Positions 7,553 to 16,832 of a DNA stretch of 63,889 nt are shown in pieces. A model generated the notes under the pieces. The model saw only the letters and a list, made by a program, of their open reading frames with translations, did not search any database and was not told the origin of the DNA. The first letter of the stretch is position 1, and the number at the start of each line of letters is the position of its first letter. Position numbers and translations under genes: made by a program. The stretch is from Gammaproteobacteria bacterium (GTDB taxonomy: Bacteria > Pseudomonadota > Gammaproteobacteria > Pseudomonadales > Pseudohongiellaceae): the NCBI GenBank assembly GCA_024639905.1, contig JAHEGE010000009.1, positions 1-63,889 on the forward strand, written 5' to 3'.

Positions 7553-9553
7553 CTATACGTAAGTATCGAGGCCGTTCGTGCTTGTCTTATTGCCACCGAT
7601 TCGTGAGTCAGCACCGTCTGAGCTGTCGAGCGTATCGGCATCGTCGCTTGTTTTTGCGCTTCTGGCAGCGGTTTCGTTTCGTTCGCCCGATTCACTTTGT
7701 TTCCCGCGGGCGTTTACGTCAACGCTCACGCTGGCAAGTGAATTGCCTAATAGCGTCTCTCTTAGCGCAGAGGAATTCGACTGCAGCAGGCGTGTCGTCT
7801 CCGCATTCTCACTACTGAGATTAATCTTAAGCCCTGCTTCCTCTGAATAGACGAATTCTACATCGACCTGTCCATAATTCTCAGGAAAAAGACTGATCGA
7901 TATCTTTGTTGGCCCGCTGCCGAGACCTTTCGCGAGGTGTGTATTCACTCGTGCAGCAATACCCTGTGGCAGATTTCCTACCGAAATACGCTGGCTATTC
8001 TGTATCGAGCTGTCAGTCCCAAGACCCGCGCTGGGATCAGCCCCGACGCTCAGCGCCACGTTGTTTGTCGCTGATAAGGCGCTGCTAGACTCAAGCTGCG
8101 TCACATTTGAACTGGGGCTTTGCGTCGGCGCCTGCACGGTGAGCTGCGAGGCTAAACCGGCCGCAATCTGGCGATCGGCTTGGGCAATAGGTTGTGGACC
8201 CAAGGCCTCTAACGGTCTTGCGCTCACTTCCGCCCGACCTGTTTTCTGAATCGCACGCGTTGCGGTCGTGCCTATTTCTTGATTCGCGACCTGTGATCGC
8301 TTCAGCTGTGGCGCTTTATCGCCCTGCAGAACGCCTGCCGCCACCGCAGATGCGGTCGTGCCTATTTCTTGATTCGCGACCTGTGATCGCTTCAGCTGTG
8401 GCGCTTTATCGCCCTGCAGAACGCCTGCCGCCACCGCAGATGCGGTCGCTGTCTGCGCTAAAGCGGTATCAGTCGGTGTAGCCGACTTCGCAGAAGACGT
8501 AGCCGCAATAACACCTGTGTCTTCCATTGGCTTTAACATGTCAACTGCACTCCGCAGAGGAGCACTTTCAACAATATGCGCACGTAAAACTTCGCCTTGC
8601 ACTTGTCGAACTGGAGTTTGGCTCACGCTGAGGTCTGTCTTGCCACCCTCGCTTGATGCAGCTTTAGTCACAACCTCAACATCGAAACGGACCGGTCTTT
8701 CAACCTTTAGCGCTTCTGTTTTCAAAGGCTCACTCTCTGGTTTTGCAGCTGGGGTGGTCCGACCCATCTCTGCAAGTAAGCGCGCCGTCTCTCGATTCCA
8801 ATATTCTGGGCTGGCGTCTTGTTTTGGAGCCGCGGGCGGACTAGTCCTTGTCATAGCACTAGCACTTGTCGTCGCAGTAGATAACTCCCTGTTTGCTGTA
8901 TTCTTGGGTTCCGCAGCCGTGAGTTCGCCGTACGCTGCGGGTTTAGCGCCGCGATCGTTTTCGGTAAAGTTAAACTGGGTGGCGGTTTCAGGGCCTAGGA
9001 GCACTGCGCGCTGATCTTTTAAAGTGGTAATCCTCAGCGCATCGGTATTGGGTGATGTGAGTGTCGCGATCTGCTCTTTTGCTGAGCGACGCTCGGTTTT
9101 TTCAACTGCTAGCCCCTGTGAGGACATCGCCACGCTTGGGGTGACGATCTGGCTTGCCTGGAGCAGGGTAACCAAGCCGCTAACGCTGGTTAATCCTTCA
9201 CCATTTTCCTCGCTCTCGAGTTGCTCCTGAGTCTTGGGGCTGTCTGCGCTGATTGAGTCTAGCTGCCGCACGAGGCTATCGAATGCTTCCGCGCCTGAGT
9301 GTTTAAGCTCAGAAAGCGGCAGCGTCATGCCGCTTTGGCCATTAAGTGCCGCTTTCAACGCCACTTCGCTCTTGCCGACCGACCCTTCTTTGCCAGCGCT
9401 CGCCTCAAGTCCGTCGGCAGCCAGATCAGCAAGATTTGCGAGTACAGCCGCAAAGTCCCCGTCAGCTGTGCCCTGTAGGCCGGCGCTAGGCCCTTTACCT
9501 GCCGACAGCGCTTTAACAATGTCTCCGAGGTCGTATTTAGACGTGATGTTCAT
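7553..9553 (-). CDS. fliK: Flagellar hook-length control protein FliK
   Basis: 666 residues. Long low-complexity Ala/Ser/Thr/Gln-rich N-terminal and central region acting as molecular ruler, then a C-terminal Flg_hook domain (about 540-640) with SISLFPENYGQVDVEF, the family's LxPexLGxVxV-like core. FliK measures the hook during export and triggers the FlhB switch. The ruler contains an exact 30-residue tandem duplication encoded at 8261-8440. It is the first gene after a sigma54-type promoter at 9618-9633. A second, shorter FliK is at 47558-48685. Confidence 0.94.
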   Translation of the reverse strand: MNITSKYDLGDIVKALSAGKGPSAGLQGTADGDFAAVLANLADLAADGLEASAGKEGSVGKSEVALKAALNGQSGMTLPLSELKHSGAEAFDSLVRQLDSISADSPKTQEQLESEENGEGLTSVSGLVTLLQASQIVTPSVAMSSQGLAVEKTERRSAKEQIATLTSPNTDALRITTLKDQRAVLLGPETATQFNFTENDRGAKPAAYGELTAAEPKNTANRELSTATTSASAMTRTSPPAAPKQDASPEYWNRETARLLAEMGRTTPAAKPESEPLKTEALKVERPVRFDVEVVTKAASSEGGKTDLSVSQTPVRQVQGEVLRAHIVESAPLRSAVDMLKPMEDTGVIAATSSAKSATPTDTALAQTATASAVAAGVLQGDKAPQLKRSQVANQEIGTTASAVAAGVLQGDKAPQLKRSQVANQEIGTTATRAIQKTGRAEVSARPLEALGPQPIAQADRQIAAGLASQLTVQAPTQSPSSNVTQLESSSALSATNNVALSVGADPSAGLGTDSSIQNSQRISVGNLPQGIAARVNTHLAKGLGSGPTKISISLFPENYGQVDVEFVYSEEAGLKINLSSENAETTRLLQSNSSALRETLLGNSLASVSVDVNARGKQSESGERNETAARSAKTSDDADTLDSSDGADSRIGGNKTSTNGLDTYV
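8261..8440 (-). repeat. Perfect 90-bp tandem duplication inside fliK
   Basis: Two identical 90-base units lie head to tail at 8261-8350 and 8351-8440, with the first eight bases of a third unit (tgcggtcg, 8441-8448). The period is a multiple of three, so it adds exactly 30 residues (unit beginning ASAVAAGVLQGDKAPQLKRS) and keeps the frame. Perfect identity at DNA level means it is recent or maintained by conversion. Confidence 0.97.
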
Positions 9554-9617
9554 GAGTGCTTGTGTCCATTAATCTGTTTTTTCACCGGCTTGCACTACGG
9601 TGCTCTACTTGTGTTAA

Positions 9618-9633
9618 AGCAAATTCCGTACCA
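9618..9633 (-). promoter_or_regulatory. Sigma54-type promoter of fliK-flhB operon
   Basis: Read on the minus strand: TGGTACG-GAAT-TTGCT, matching TGGCACG-N4-TTGCW at 11 of 12 specified positions with GG and GC 10 bases apart. It sits in the fliJ-fliK gap, about 65 bases before the fliK ATG, and separates fliEFGHIJ from fliKLMNOPQR-flhB transcriptionally. Confidence 0.85.
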
Positions 9634-9643
9634 GAGTAAAAAT

Positions 9644-10087
9644 TTAGCTTCTCGCACCCACGAATTGTTGAAGAGCCATTGCATCGCTTATCGCGGTCTC
9701 ATGTTTTTCCTGGCTCGCAGCGCGCCTCTGCTCCTGCTTTAGGCCGAGTTTATTGAATTTCAGCCGTTCCATTTCGTGATGCAACACCTTCTGACGTAGC
9801 CCATCGAGACTGCCTTCGAGCTCTGCATGCACTTTCTGCAGCTGACCCTTGGCGTCTGTGAGTTGCGCAATCAGATTCATGCTGTGGTGCATAACCTTGA
9901 AATCTGCCTTGCCCGCACTCGCCTGACGAATTCTGTCTGTGTATTCGCCAACATAGTTGTCTATCTCGGCCATTTTGGTCGCTAGCCTTCTTTGCTCGGC
10001 TACCGTTGCTTCGAGCTTTGCGCGCAGCCTTTCAAGGCTTCCGCTCTCCTTACCCGACAGGAGTTTCCAGATGTCGCTATCAGCCAT
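9644..10087 (-). CDS. fliJ: Flagellar export chaperone FliJ
   Basis: 147 residues, almost wholly helical, rich in Glu/Lys/Arg/Leu with coiled-coil heptads, the size of enterobacterial FliJ. FliJ is the central stalk of the FliI ATPase ring and links it to FlhA. Sequence identity to FliJ is weak by eye, but order fliI-fliJ-fliK and the fold are typical. It begins two bases after the fliI stop. Confidence 0.88.
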   Translation of the reverse strand: MADSDIWKLLSGKESGSLERLRAKLEATVAEQRRLATKMAEIDNYVGEYTDRIRQASAGKADFKVMHHSMNLIAQLTDAKGQLQKVHAELEGSLDGLRQKVLHHEMERLKFNKLGLKQEQRRAASQEKHETAISDAMALQQFVGARS

Positions 10088-10089
10088 AG

Positions 10090-11421
10090 TTAGTTCATCG
10101 TCTGCTTGAGTTGAGTGAATGTCTGTCCGAGGTCGTAGACCTCATCGCTCGTCTGAGTAAGGAATGCATTAATCATGCCCTTAAGGCGTATGGCTTCATC
10201 TAATTCTGGATCGGATTTTTCGGTATACGCCCCCACTTGAATCAAATCCTGCTTTTGCGCATAGAGCGTCCAATAGCGTCGTAGACGTTGAGCGAGCTTC
10301 ATTTGATCGGGCGACACCAAATTAGTCGCCACCCGTGAAATAGAGCCCTCGAGATCGATCGCAGGATAATGCGCCGCGTCAGCCAATTCCCGCGACAGCA
10401 TAATCTGCCCGTCGAGTGTCGCGCGGGCGATATCTACGATGGGGTCACTTCGATCATCGCCCTCGGCCAATACTGTATAGAACGCAGAGATAGAGCCTTG
10501 CGGGCCGGGACCCACACCCACACGCTCGATCAGCTTAGGCAATAGGCTAAATACCGACGGCGTGTAACCCTTAGTGGTAGGCGGCTCACCGACGGCAAGG
10601 CCAATCTCCCGCTGGGCGTGCGCGACGCGGGTGAGGCTATCGAATAATAAAAGGACATCATTACCCTTGGCCGCAAAATACTCCGCGACGCTGTGAGTAA
10701 GCTTTGCTGCTTTCACCCGCATCACTGGCGACACATCAACCGGTGCTGCGATCACCACGGCGCGCGCCAACCCCGCCTCGCCGAGGGTTCGCTCAACAAA
10801 CTCCTGCACCTCACGACCACGCTCACCGATGAGTCCGATAACCACAACGGTGGCCGCGGTATTGCGCGTCAGCATACCGAGCAACACGCTCTTGCCGACA
10901 CCGGAACCGGCGATAAGCCCCATGCGCTGCCCCTTGCCAAAAGTAAGGCAGCCATTGATCGCTTTTATCCCGGTATCCAACACGTCGCGCACCGCGCCGC
11001 GCTGCATCGGGTTCACAGCCTTCGCGTCTAAAGCCACCTCGGTCTCGTAGTGAATGGGCCCTTTGCCGTCGATTGGTTCTCCGAGTCCGTTAATCACTCG
11101 GCCAAGCATTTTTTCGCCCACGCCGCACAGCGACTGCGCCTGTTTGAATCGAACTAGACTTCCAGCCTTAATGCCTTCGAGATAATGGATCGGCATCAAA
11201 TAAAGATGTTTCCCGTCGAATCCAACCACTTCCGCTTCGATCGGCTTTTCGCCCTCGCGGGTGTCGATGAGACACTGCGCACCTATCTCGGCAGCGATGC
11301 CTGTTGCTTCAACGGTAAGACCAACTACGCGGGTGACGCGGCCAAAGCGCTCGGGTTTGGTTTCAAGCGGCGTTGAATTCAGCTGCGTGAGTTCAGAGAG
11401 GAAATCAGATTCAATGCTCAT
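10090..11421 (-). CDS. fliI: Flagellum-specific ATPase FliI
   Basis: 443 residues, usual length. Rotary-ATPase architecture: beta-barrel N-domain, Walker A AGSGVGKS at 171-178, Walker B LLLFDSLTRVAHAQREIGLA, and the GYTPSVFSLLPKLIERVG segment. It energises unfolding and delivery of export substrates at the base of the flagellum. Start overlaps the fliH stop by four bases. Confidence 0.97.
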   Translation of the reverse strand: MSIESDFLSELTQLNSTPLETKPERFGRVTRVVGLTVEATGIAAEIGAQCLIDTREGEKPIEAEVVGFDGKHLYLMPIHYLEGIKAGSLVRFKQAQSLCGVGEKMLGRVINGLGEPIDGKGPIHYETEVALDAKAVNPMQRGAVRDVLDTGIKAINGCLTFGKGQRMGLIAGSGVGKSVLLGMLTRNTAATVVVIGLIGERGREVQEFVERTLGEAGLARAVVIAAPVDVSPVMRVKAAKLTHSVAEYFAAKGNDVLLLFDSLTRVAHAQREIGLAVGEPPTTKGYTPSVFSLLPKLIERVGVGPGPQGSISAFYTVLAEGDDRSDPIVDIARATLDGQIMLSRELADAAHYPAIDLEGSISRVATNLVSPDQMKLAQRLRRYWTLYAQKQDLIQVGAYTEKSDPELDEAIRLKGMINAFLTQTSDEVYDLGQTFTQLKQTMN

Positions 11422-12392
11422 GACTCAGGCTCGTTCTCATGCTCCGAGCCAACCCCCTGGCCATTTAAAGGCGCCTGTTCTTCTACGCTCACCGGGTCGT
11501 CTGTAAGCGCCTGTTCTTCTACAATCACCTGATGATCTGCAAGCGCCTGCTCATTGACAACCACCTGCTCATCGGCAGAAGAGACTGGCGGCAGAGTGGC
11601 GAGTAATTGCCTCGTAATCTGCGTAAGGCGAGTTTCACTAAGGTCTTCGATAATCGAGGCTTGCATCACCGCACGCAGTGAACCTCGCGAGAGCGAGGCA
11701 TCTTCGCCGTACTTCACTTCCTCACGCAGCTGCAGCTGCTCGTCTGTTAGTAAGTCAAGATCCTGTGGATTCAAGAATAGGCGAACCCCCAAGGCCTCGC
11801 CATCACTGTCCCTATCGACTTCTTGTAAGAGATGCGCAAGCGTTGCTTCAACAGACGCGCGGCTCTCTACTAGCGGCGTGCGCACCACAGCCTCTATACC
11901 CTTTATGAGTAAGTGCTTCAGCGGTTCGTAGAACGTCGTAGCGTCGACCCGCTGTTCGCTGAGGGTCGCTACGAGCGCGTCGAGGCGCGCGCGGGTTTCT
12001 CCAAGTGTGGTGGCGTCCTCTTCACGTGCTGCGAGCATGCCTTGCTGATACTGGTTATCACCGTATTGCTGTAGCTCGGTTTGCGTGAACTGCAGTGGTT
12101 CTGCTGCTTCAGGCTCGTCACCCTCTGCAGCTAATGCCGCAGAGTCGTCAGCCCCTTCCCCTATCGCTTGATCAGTTAACGCGGTCTCTATTTTTCGCGG
12201 TTGCCATACCGTAAAGCCTTCAGCTGAAGCTTCGGATTTTTCCGCGTGTGCCAAATCATCCAGCATTCCGCCAGGAACAGGCTTTGCGTCGAGTCCTGGC
12301 GTAAAGACACCAGCAGTGTCGCGCTTCGGCGCAAGCCAGGCGACGAAATCAGTGTTCGACTCAGGCGCGGAGCGACTAGACAAAATCATCAC
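11418..12392 (-). CDS. fliH: Flagellar assembly protein FliH
   Basis: 324 residues, longer than enterobacterial FliH (about 235). An acidic N-terminal region, a helical stalk (QQGMLAAREEDATTLGETRA) and a C-terminal FliH/YscL domain (to about 265) are followed by an unusual extra tail made of three degenerate copies of a V-x-E-Q-A-L/P-x-D/N pattern. FliH is the peripheral stator that regulates FliI and docks it on FliN. It overlaps the 3' end of fliG by 17 bases. Confidence 0.92.
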   Translation of the reverse strand: MMILSSRSAPESNTDFVAWLAPKRDTAGVFTPGLDAKPVPGGMLDDLAHAEKSEASAEGFTVWQPRKIETALTDQAIGEGADDSAALAAEGDEPEAAEPLQFTQTELQQYGDNQYQQGMLAAREEDATTLGETRARLDALVATLSEQRVDATTFYEPLKHLLIKGIEAVVRTPLVESRASVEATLAHLLQEVDRDSDGEALGVRLFLNPQDLDLLTDEQLQLREEVKYGEDASLSRGSLRAVMQASIIEDLSETRLTQITRQLLATLPPVSSADEQVVVNEQALADHQVIVEEQALTDDPVSVEEQAPLNGQGVGSEHENEPES

Positions 12393-13440
12393 CTCGGCCT
12401 GCTAGCACGATATCACCCGAGTCGGAGAGTTTACGGGCAATGCGCAGAATCACTTTCTGTGCGTCTTCTACGTCGGTTATGCGTATCGGGCCCTTGGCCT
12501 CCATTTCATCGATGAACATTACCTTGGCACGCTGCGACATATTGTCCATAAACTTGTCTTTCACTTCTTCATCAGCCGCCTTGAGGGCTGTCATGAGAAG
12601 ATCAGTCTCAATGTTGCGCATTAGCACCTGAATGCTTCTGTTATCGAGCCCAGACAGATTCTCGAACGTAAACATATTGTCTTGAATCTTGAGCGCTAGC
12701 TCTTCATCGAGCCCTGTTACGCCTGTAATTATGGATGTTTCGAGTTCGCTTTTTGTAAAGTTCATGATCTTGGCTGCCGTCTTAATGCCACCAAAGCTCG
12801 AAGACTTTGCGCTAGAGTTCGACGAGAATTGTTCCATCATCACGCTCTCCAGCTCTTCCATCGCACTCGGATGAATCGTTTCCAGCGAGGCAACACGCTG
12901 TATAACTTCGGCGCGCACTTCAGCGGGAATGAAGTTGAGCACGTCCGCCGCGACGTCGTACTCTAAGACAGAGAGAATGATAGCGATAACCTGAGGATGC
13001 TCTTCTACGACCATCTCGCCAATGGAGCGCGCGTCCATCCAGCGAAGAATATCCAGCCCCTTGCTTGATGAACCCGGCATAATCCGTCCAAGGACGGTAG
13101 CTGCTTTATCTTCGCCTAGCGCCTTCGTGAACACCGCCTGCACGTATTCGGCAGTGCCCAAGCCTAGGTTGGTTTGCTTCTTGATTGTTGAAATAAAATC
13201 ATCGAGCACGATGTTGACGGCCTCTTGGGAAAGATCGGCAACCGACACCATATTAGCGCCCAGGGCCTGCACTTCGCGCGGCGACATATACGAAATAATA
13301 TCGGCCGCCTGCTCTTCGCCAAGCAGTAGCAAGATGACTGCCGCGCGCTCGGAGCGCGTCAGTATCGCCAGCTCATTGCGTGTCTCTTCGTTTACCAACG
13401 ATTCTTGGTCGTTCTTTGTGGCTTCTGCTGCATCAGCCAT
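12376..13440 (-). CDS. fliG: Flagellar motor switch protein FliG
   Basis: 354 residues with an N-terminal FliF-binding domain (after a roughly 20-residue extension), the armadillo middle domain including the MSPREVQALG segment, and a C-terminal torque helix region with alternating charged residues (EEVKDKFMDNMSQRAKVMF). FliG is the rotor element that stators act on. Order fliF-fliG-fliH. Confidence 0.97.
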   Translation of the reverse strand: MADAAEATKNDQESLVNEETRNELAILTRSERAAVILLLLGEEQAADIISYMSPREVQALGANMVSVADLSQEAVNIVLDDFISTIKKQTNLGLGTAEYVQAVFTKALGEDKAATVLGRIMPGSSSKGLDILRWMDARSIGEMVVEEHPQVIAIILSVLEYDVAADVLNFIPAEVRAEVIQRVASLETIHPSAMEELESVMMEQFSSNSSAKSSSFGGIKTAAKIMNFTKSELETSIITGVTGLDEELALKIQDNMFTFENLSGLDNRSIQVLMRNIETDLLMTALKAADEEVKDKFMDNMSQRAKVMFIDEMEAKGPIRITDVEDAQKVILRIARKLSDSGDIVLAGRGDDFV

Positions 13441-13503
13441 AGCCTATTCCTTTTCTCGTTCTTAATTCGCCTAAGCGGCGTTTCAGTCGACTACTGTACC
13501 AAA

Positions 13504-15318
13504 CTAGTTGGTTACCATTTTCTTTAGCACGTTTGCCACGCGACCAGAATCCTCTGAGACCAGCATGCGTACCAGTGCAACCTTGTCGTCATAGGTATTC
13601 GCAGTGTCAAGCATGTCTGCTGATATCGACGACTTTTTGGGCTTAAGCTTCGCCTTGATCTGCTCAAGTGTCTCACCACTTTCGAAATCGATAGCACCCG
13701 CCTCATCGGCCGAAAGCGCATCGTTTGCTAGAAGCGCCCCGTCAGCAAGAGCAGGCGCCGGAGACAAGAAAGCGGTAATCAATGGACGTATTACGAAGAC
13801 AACAACTAAAGCAAAAGTTAAAGCTACCAAGAGCATTTTGGCAAAACCGAACAGCGTCGGGTTCTCATACCAGCTCATGGGGTCTTCAATAACGGCGAGG
13901 TCTCGAAATGGTGACACAAGGACAGCAACCGAATCGCCTCGAGCCTGCGAGAAACCAACGGCGTTTGCCACCAGACCCTGTATCTGCGTCGTGTCTCTTG
14001 GCGCGCTCGCCGCACCCTCGTTAGCCTCATTCTCGGCACGCGGCCCGAAAGCGGCTTCGTTAATTACCACGGCGACAGACATTTTGGTCACCACGCCCGT
14101 TTGCTTCTTCTCGTACTGAATTGATCGATCTATCTCGTAGTTGCGAGTTGTTTGACTGCTGCGTACACCGCCATTAGCGCCGGCCTGCGTGTCTTCCTCG
14201 CCACCGTCTGCAGCAGTGAGAACCGTATCGTTCGGCGCAATGTTCGACTGTGCTCCCGGAACGCCGCCGGCAGTTTGGCTTGAACTTGTATCGAGCACTA
14301 ACACTTCCGAGACCGCTTTGGGTCCGCTGCCGTTTGCGTCGAAAATTTCGTTTGTCGCTTCAAACTCAGAAAAATCGAGCGTGACATCGACATCAGATTG
14401 AATGTTCTCGCGGCCATAGATGGGCGTGAGAAGGTCAACGATCTTATTCTTGTACTCGGTTTCGATCGAGCGCTTGAATGCCGCCTGCTCATCTGCAATC
14501 GCAAGCCCGGCCGAGACGCCGCTCGTCAGCAGGCTGCCCTGCTGATCGACGACAGAGACATCGTCGATCGACAAATAAGGGACGCTGGAGGCGACCAAGC
14601 TCGTGATGGCCTGCACCTGTGCCGCGGAAACCGTGCGACCGGGATGCGCAATCACTACCACCGACGCTTTGGCCGGCTCGCGATTGCGTACGTAGGAGCT
14701 CTGGCGCGGGGCCGCTAAATGCACCCGCGCGGATTGAACAGAGGAGATCTGCACAATGCTCTTCGAAAGCTCAGACTCAATTGCTGCGGTGTATTGAGCC
14801 TGCTCCATAAATTGACTTGTCGTCATCGACGACGCCGCGCCTAGCGAATCCATCGCTTGCGCATTCGCTTGTGCAGGCAAACCCGCCGAGGCCAGTAGCA
14901 TCCGTGCCTCGTAGTAACGCTCCGTTGGCACCATAAGGCTGCCCGAGCGATTATCGAGTGACACGCCAATGTCTGAGTTAAGTAGTTGCTCGTAAGCCTG
15001 GCTTCGATCTGCCTCCGACATATTAGGGTATAGCGCACGCAGATTGCCCTCATTCGCCCAGAAATACACCATGACAAAGAACAGCAGTGTGAACAGCGCC
15101 AGGATCGGCGGAATAGAGCGGCGAACCAGCGGCTGCGCTAACACTTCCCGCAGGCTTGGCAGGCCGGCTGGCTGCGCTTGAGGAGACTGCTGCGCTGTAG
15201 GCAATTGCGCGCCCTGTGACTGCTGCGCGGCAGAAGGCATTTGCCCCGCCGGTGCAGGATTATCAGCCACGCCGCCATTAAACCCTTGGGGCGCTGCCAG
15301 TGTTTGTGGCTCAGCCAT
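13504..15318 (-). CDS. fliF: Flagellar MS-ring protein FliF
   Basis: 604 residues with two membrane helices (about 72-92 and 490-512), periplasmic ring-building motifs including ARVHLAAPRQSSYVRNREPA-like residues and a cytoplasmic C-terminus that binds FliG. A Gln/Ala/Pro-rich N-terminal extension of about 50 residues precedes the first helix. FliF is the first-assembled ring of the basal body. Confidence 0.97.
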   Translation of the reverse strand: MAEPQTLAAPQGFNGGVADNPAPAGQMPSAAQQSQGAQLPTAQQSPQAQPAGLPSLREVLAQPLVRRSIPPILALFTLLFFVMVYFWANEGNLRALYPNMSEADRSQAYEQLLNSDIGVSLDNRSGSLMVPTERYYEARMLLASAGLPAQANAQAMDSLGAASSMTTSQFMEQAQYTAAIESELSKSIVQISSVQSARVHLAAPRQSSYVRNREPAKASVVVIAHPGRTVSAAQVQAITSLVASSVPYLSIDDVSVVDQQGSLLTSGVSAGLAIADEQAAFKRSIETEYKNKIVDLLTPIYGRENIQSDVDVTLDFSEFEATNEIFDANGSGPKAVSEVLVLDTSSSQTAGGVPGAQSNIAPNDTVLTAADGGEEDTQAGANGGVRSSQTTRNYEIDRSIQYEKKQTGVVTKMSVAVVINEAAFGPRAENEANEGAASAPRDTTQIQGLVANAVGFSQARGDSVAVLVSPFRDLAVIEDPMSWYENPTLFGFAKMLLVALTFALVVVFVIRPLITAFLSPAPALADGALLANDALSADEAGAIDFESGETLEQIKAKLKPKKSSISADMLDTANTYDDKVALVRMLVSEDSGRVANVLKKMVTN

Positions 15319-15346
15319 CGTCTTACTCCTTACTTAATTACTTAGC

Positions 15347-15721
15347 CTAAATGGGCATATTCATAATGTCTTGGTAGGCTTGCATCACTTTGTTGCGCAC
15401 CTGCACAGTAGCCTCGAAGGCAAGGGACGCTTTTTGCATACTCATCACAACGTCGGTGAGGGGAATGTCGCCACCCATCTGATACGTGTCCTGCGCGGTC
15501 TTCGCCACTCCCTGCAAGGAGTTGACCTCTTGCAGCGAACTCATCATCGCGCTGCTTAGCCGGCTCGAAAAATTCTCGGAAGCTTGGCCAGTCGATTGCC
15601 CTTGACCTATCGCCGAGGCATCGATGCCCCCCATCTCACCGCCGTCACGCCGCGCCGAGGCAATCTTTGCCTGATAATCTCGCACCTGCGATAAGAGAGA
15701 TTCTGCTGATGAAATTTCCAT
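15347..15721 (-). CDS. fliE: Flagellar hook-basal body protein FliE
   Basis: 124 residues. The C-terminal half has the FliE hallmark DTYQMGGDIPLTDVVMSMQK-like stretch and QVRNKVMQAYQDIMNMPI ending. FliE joins the MS ring to the proximal rod and is an early export substrate. It is the first structural gene downstream of the FlrC-like regulator (54-base gap) and no promoter of its own was found in that gap. Confidence 0.95.
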   Translation of the reverse strand: MEISSAESLLSQVRDYQAKIASARRDGGEMGGIDASAIGQGQSTGQASENFSSRLSSAMMSSLQEVNSLQGVAKTAQDTYQMGGDIPLTDVVMSMQKASLAFEATVQVRNKVMQAYQDIMNMPI

Positions 15722-15766
15722 TGTGACCTCTTGCTTTTGTTACTTTCGCTTTTTTGTTGTGCTCAG

Positions 15767-15783
15767 CTAACTCAGTTAGCTCC
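15767..15783. repeat. 17-base palindrome at the flrC stop
   Basis: AGCTAACT-c-AGTTAGCT is a perfect inverted repeat covering the FlrC-like stop codon, 46 bases before the fliE ATG. There is no following T-run on the minus strand, so it is not a standard terminator; it may be an operator or an RNA processing hairpin separating the regulator from fliE. Role unknown. Confidence 0.5.
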
Positions 15784-16768
15784 TTGCATAGGCCCTTGGC
15801 ACTTCGTGGCCCGCTTTCCTAAACTCAAACAACTTCTGTCTTAATGTGCGCGGGCTCATGCCCAGCTGCTCAGCGGCCTGCTCGCGATTCGTCGAGCCTC
15901 GCAGTGCAGTGAGAATATTGCGTAGCTCTGAGTTTTCATGAGAGGCCGGCCGGAAGGACGTCACATTCTCGAAAGTCTCGCTCGCGGTTGGCTCCTCGTC
16001 GCCGAGGCCTAGATCATCGAAAGCGATGTCGTTTGCAGTGATCACGTAGTTTTCATGAAGAACCATCGCCCGTGCGATCACATTCTCTAGCTCGCGCACG
16101 TTGCCCGGCCATGAATGATGTAGGAGTTTGTCCAGCGCCGACTGGCTCAGCTCAGAGCGCTGTTCGCCGGAATGTTTTTGCACGAAGATGCGAGCGAGCG
16201 GTTCGATGTCTGCTGGCCGGTGTGCAAGGCGCGCGATCGCCAGATTAAAGCCGCTGAGACGGAAGTAGAGGTCTTCTCTAAAAAGGCGGTTCTGAATGTT
16301 ATGTTTTAGATCGACGTTGGTTGCCGCGATGATGCGCACATCCACCGAGACCGGTGTCGTCGCGCCGACGCGGTAAATCTGCTTTTCTTGCAGCACGCGC
16401 AGCAACTTAGACTGCAGCTCCAGAGGCATCTCGCCTATCTCGTCTAGAAACAGTGTGCCGCCTGAGGCCTGTTCGAAAAAACCCACTGAGTGTTTGTGCG
16501 CGCCAGTAAAGGCCCCCTTCTCGTGACCAAACAAAGTGTCTTCTACTAGGTGTTCGGGTATCGCAGCGCAGTTCAGTGCAACGAACGGCTGGTCTGCCCG
16601 CGCCGAGGATTCGTGAAGCACGCGGGCCAGCACTTCTTTGCCGGTGCCAGAAGGGCCGCGAACGAGAACGGGGATCTCGGTACGTGCTACCTTACAGGCG
16701 AGTTCGAATAGCGCGACGCTTGCGGGGTCTACAAAGACGAAGGGATAGTCGTCGGTGATCTGATTCAT
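15776..16768 (-). CDS. flrC: Receiver-less FlrC/FleR-like sigma54 enhancer-binding protein
   Basis: 330 residues. Begins almost directly with the AAA+ domain: Walker A GPSGTGKE at 38-45, sigma54-contacting GAFTGA at 85-90, Walker B GGTLFLDE at 103-110, and ends with a Fis-type helix-turn-helix ([18 protein letters not shown], about 297-314). FlrC/FleR proteins of Vibrio and Pseudomonas carry an N-terminal phosphorylatable receiver; here only about 10 residues precede the ATPase domain, so phosphorylation control by FlrB/FleS is impossible. Upstream of fliE and itself behind a near-perfect sigma54 promoter, it should activate middle flagellar operons. Confidence 0.88.
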   Translation of the reverse strand: MNQITDDYPFVFVDPASVALFELACKVARTEIPVLVRGPSGTGKEVLARVLHESSARADQPFVALNCAAIPEHLVEDTLFGHEKGAFTGAHKHSVGFFEQASGGTLFLDEIGEMPLELQSKLLRVLQEKQIYRVGATTPVSVDVRIIAATNVDLKHNIQNRLFREDLYFRLSGFNLAIARLAHRPADIEPLARIFVQKHSGEQRSELSQSALDKLLHHSWPGNVRELENVIARAMVLHENYVITANDIAFDDLGLGDEEPTASETFENVTSFRPASHENSELRNILTALRGSTNREQAAEQLGMSPRTLRQKLFEFRKAGHEVPRAYARS

Positions 16769-16816
16769 GATGTGCTTGCCACTTAGCCGGTTTTACGTTG
16801 ATTACGGTTAAGCTTT

Positions 16817-16832
16817 AGCAAGCGCCGTGCCA
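16817..16832 (-). promoter_or_regulatory. Sigma54 promoter of the FlrC-like gene
   Basis: On the minus strand TGGCACG-GCGC-TTGCT matches the sigma54 consensus at every specified position, about 48 bases before the ATG at 16768. It implies that an upstream activator, presumably the FlrA-like protein at 21122-22387, turns this gene on and with it possibly fliEFGHIJ by read-through. Confidence 0.92.

Noticed and set aside
8517..9014. 165-residue plus-strand open frame opposite fliK
   Set aside because: Shadow of the low-complexity ruler region.
13604..14119. 171-residue plus-strand open frame opposite fliF
   Set aside because: Antisense shadow of a well-identified gene, no similarity or signal.
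15591..15598. GTCGATTG inside fliE as another FliA site
   Set aside because: Plus strand, inside a minus-strand gene, and no TAAA at the required spacing.
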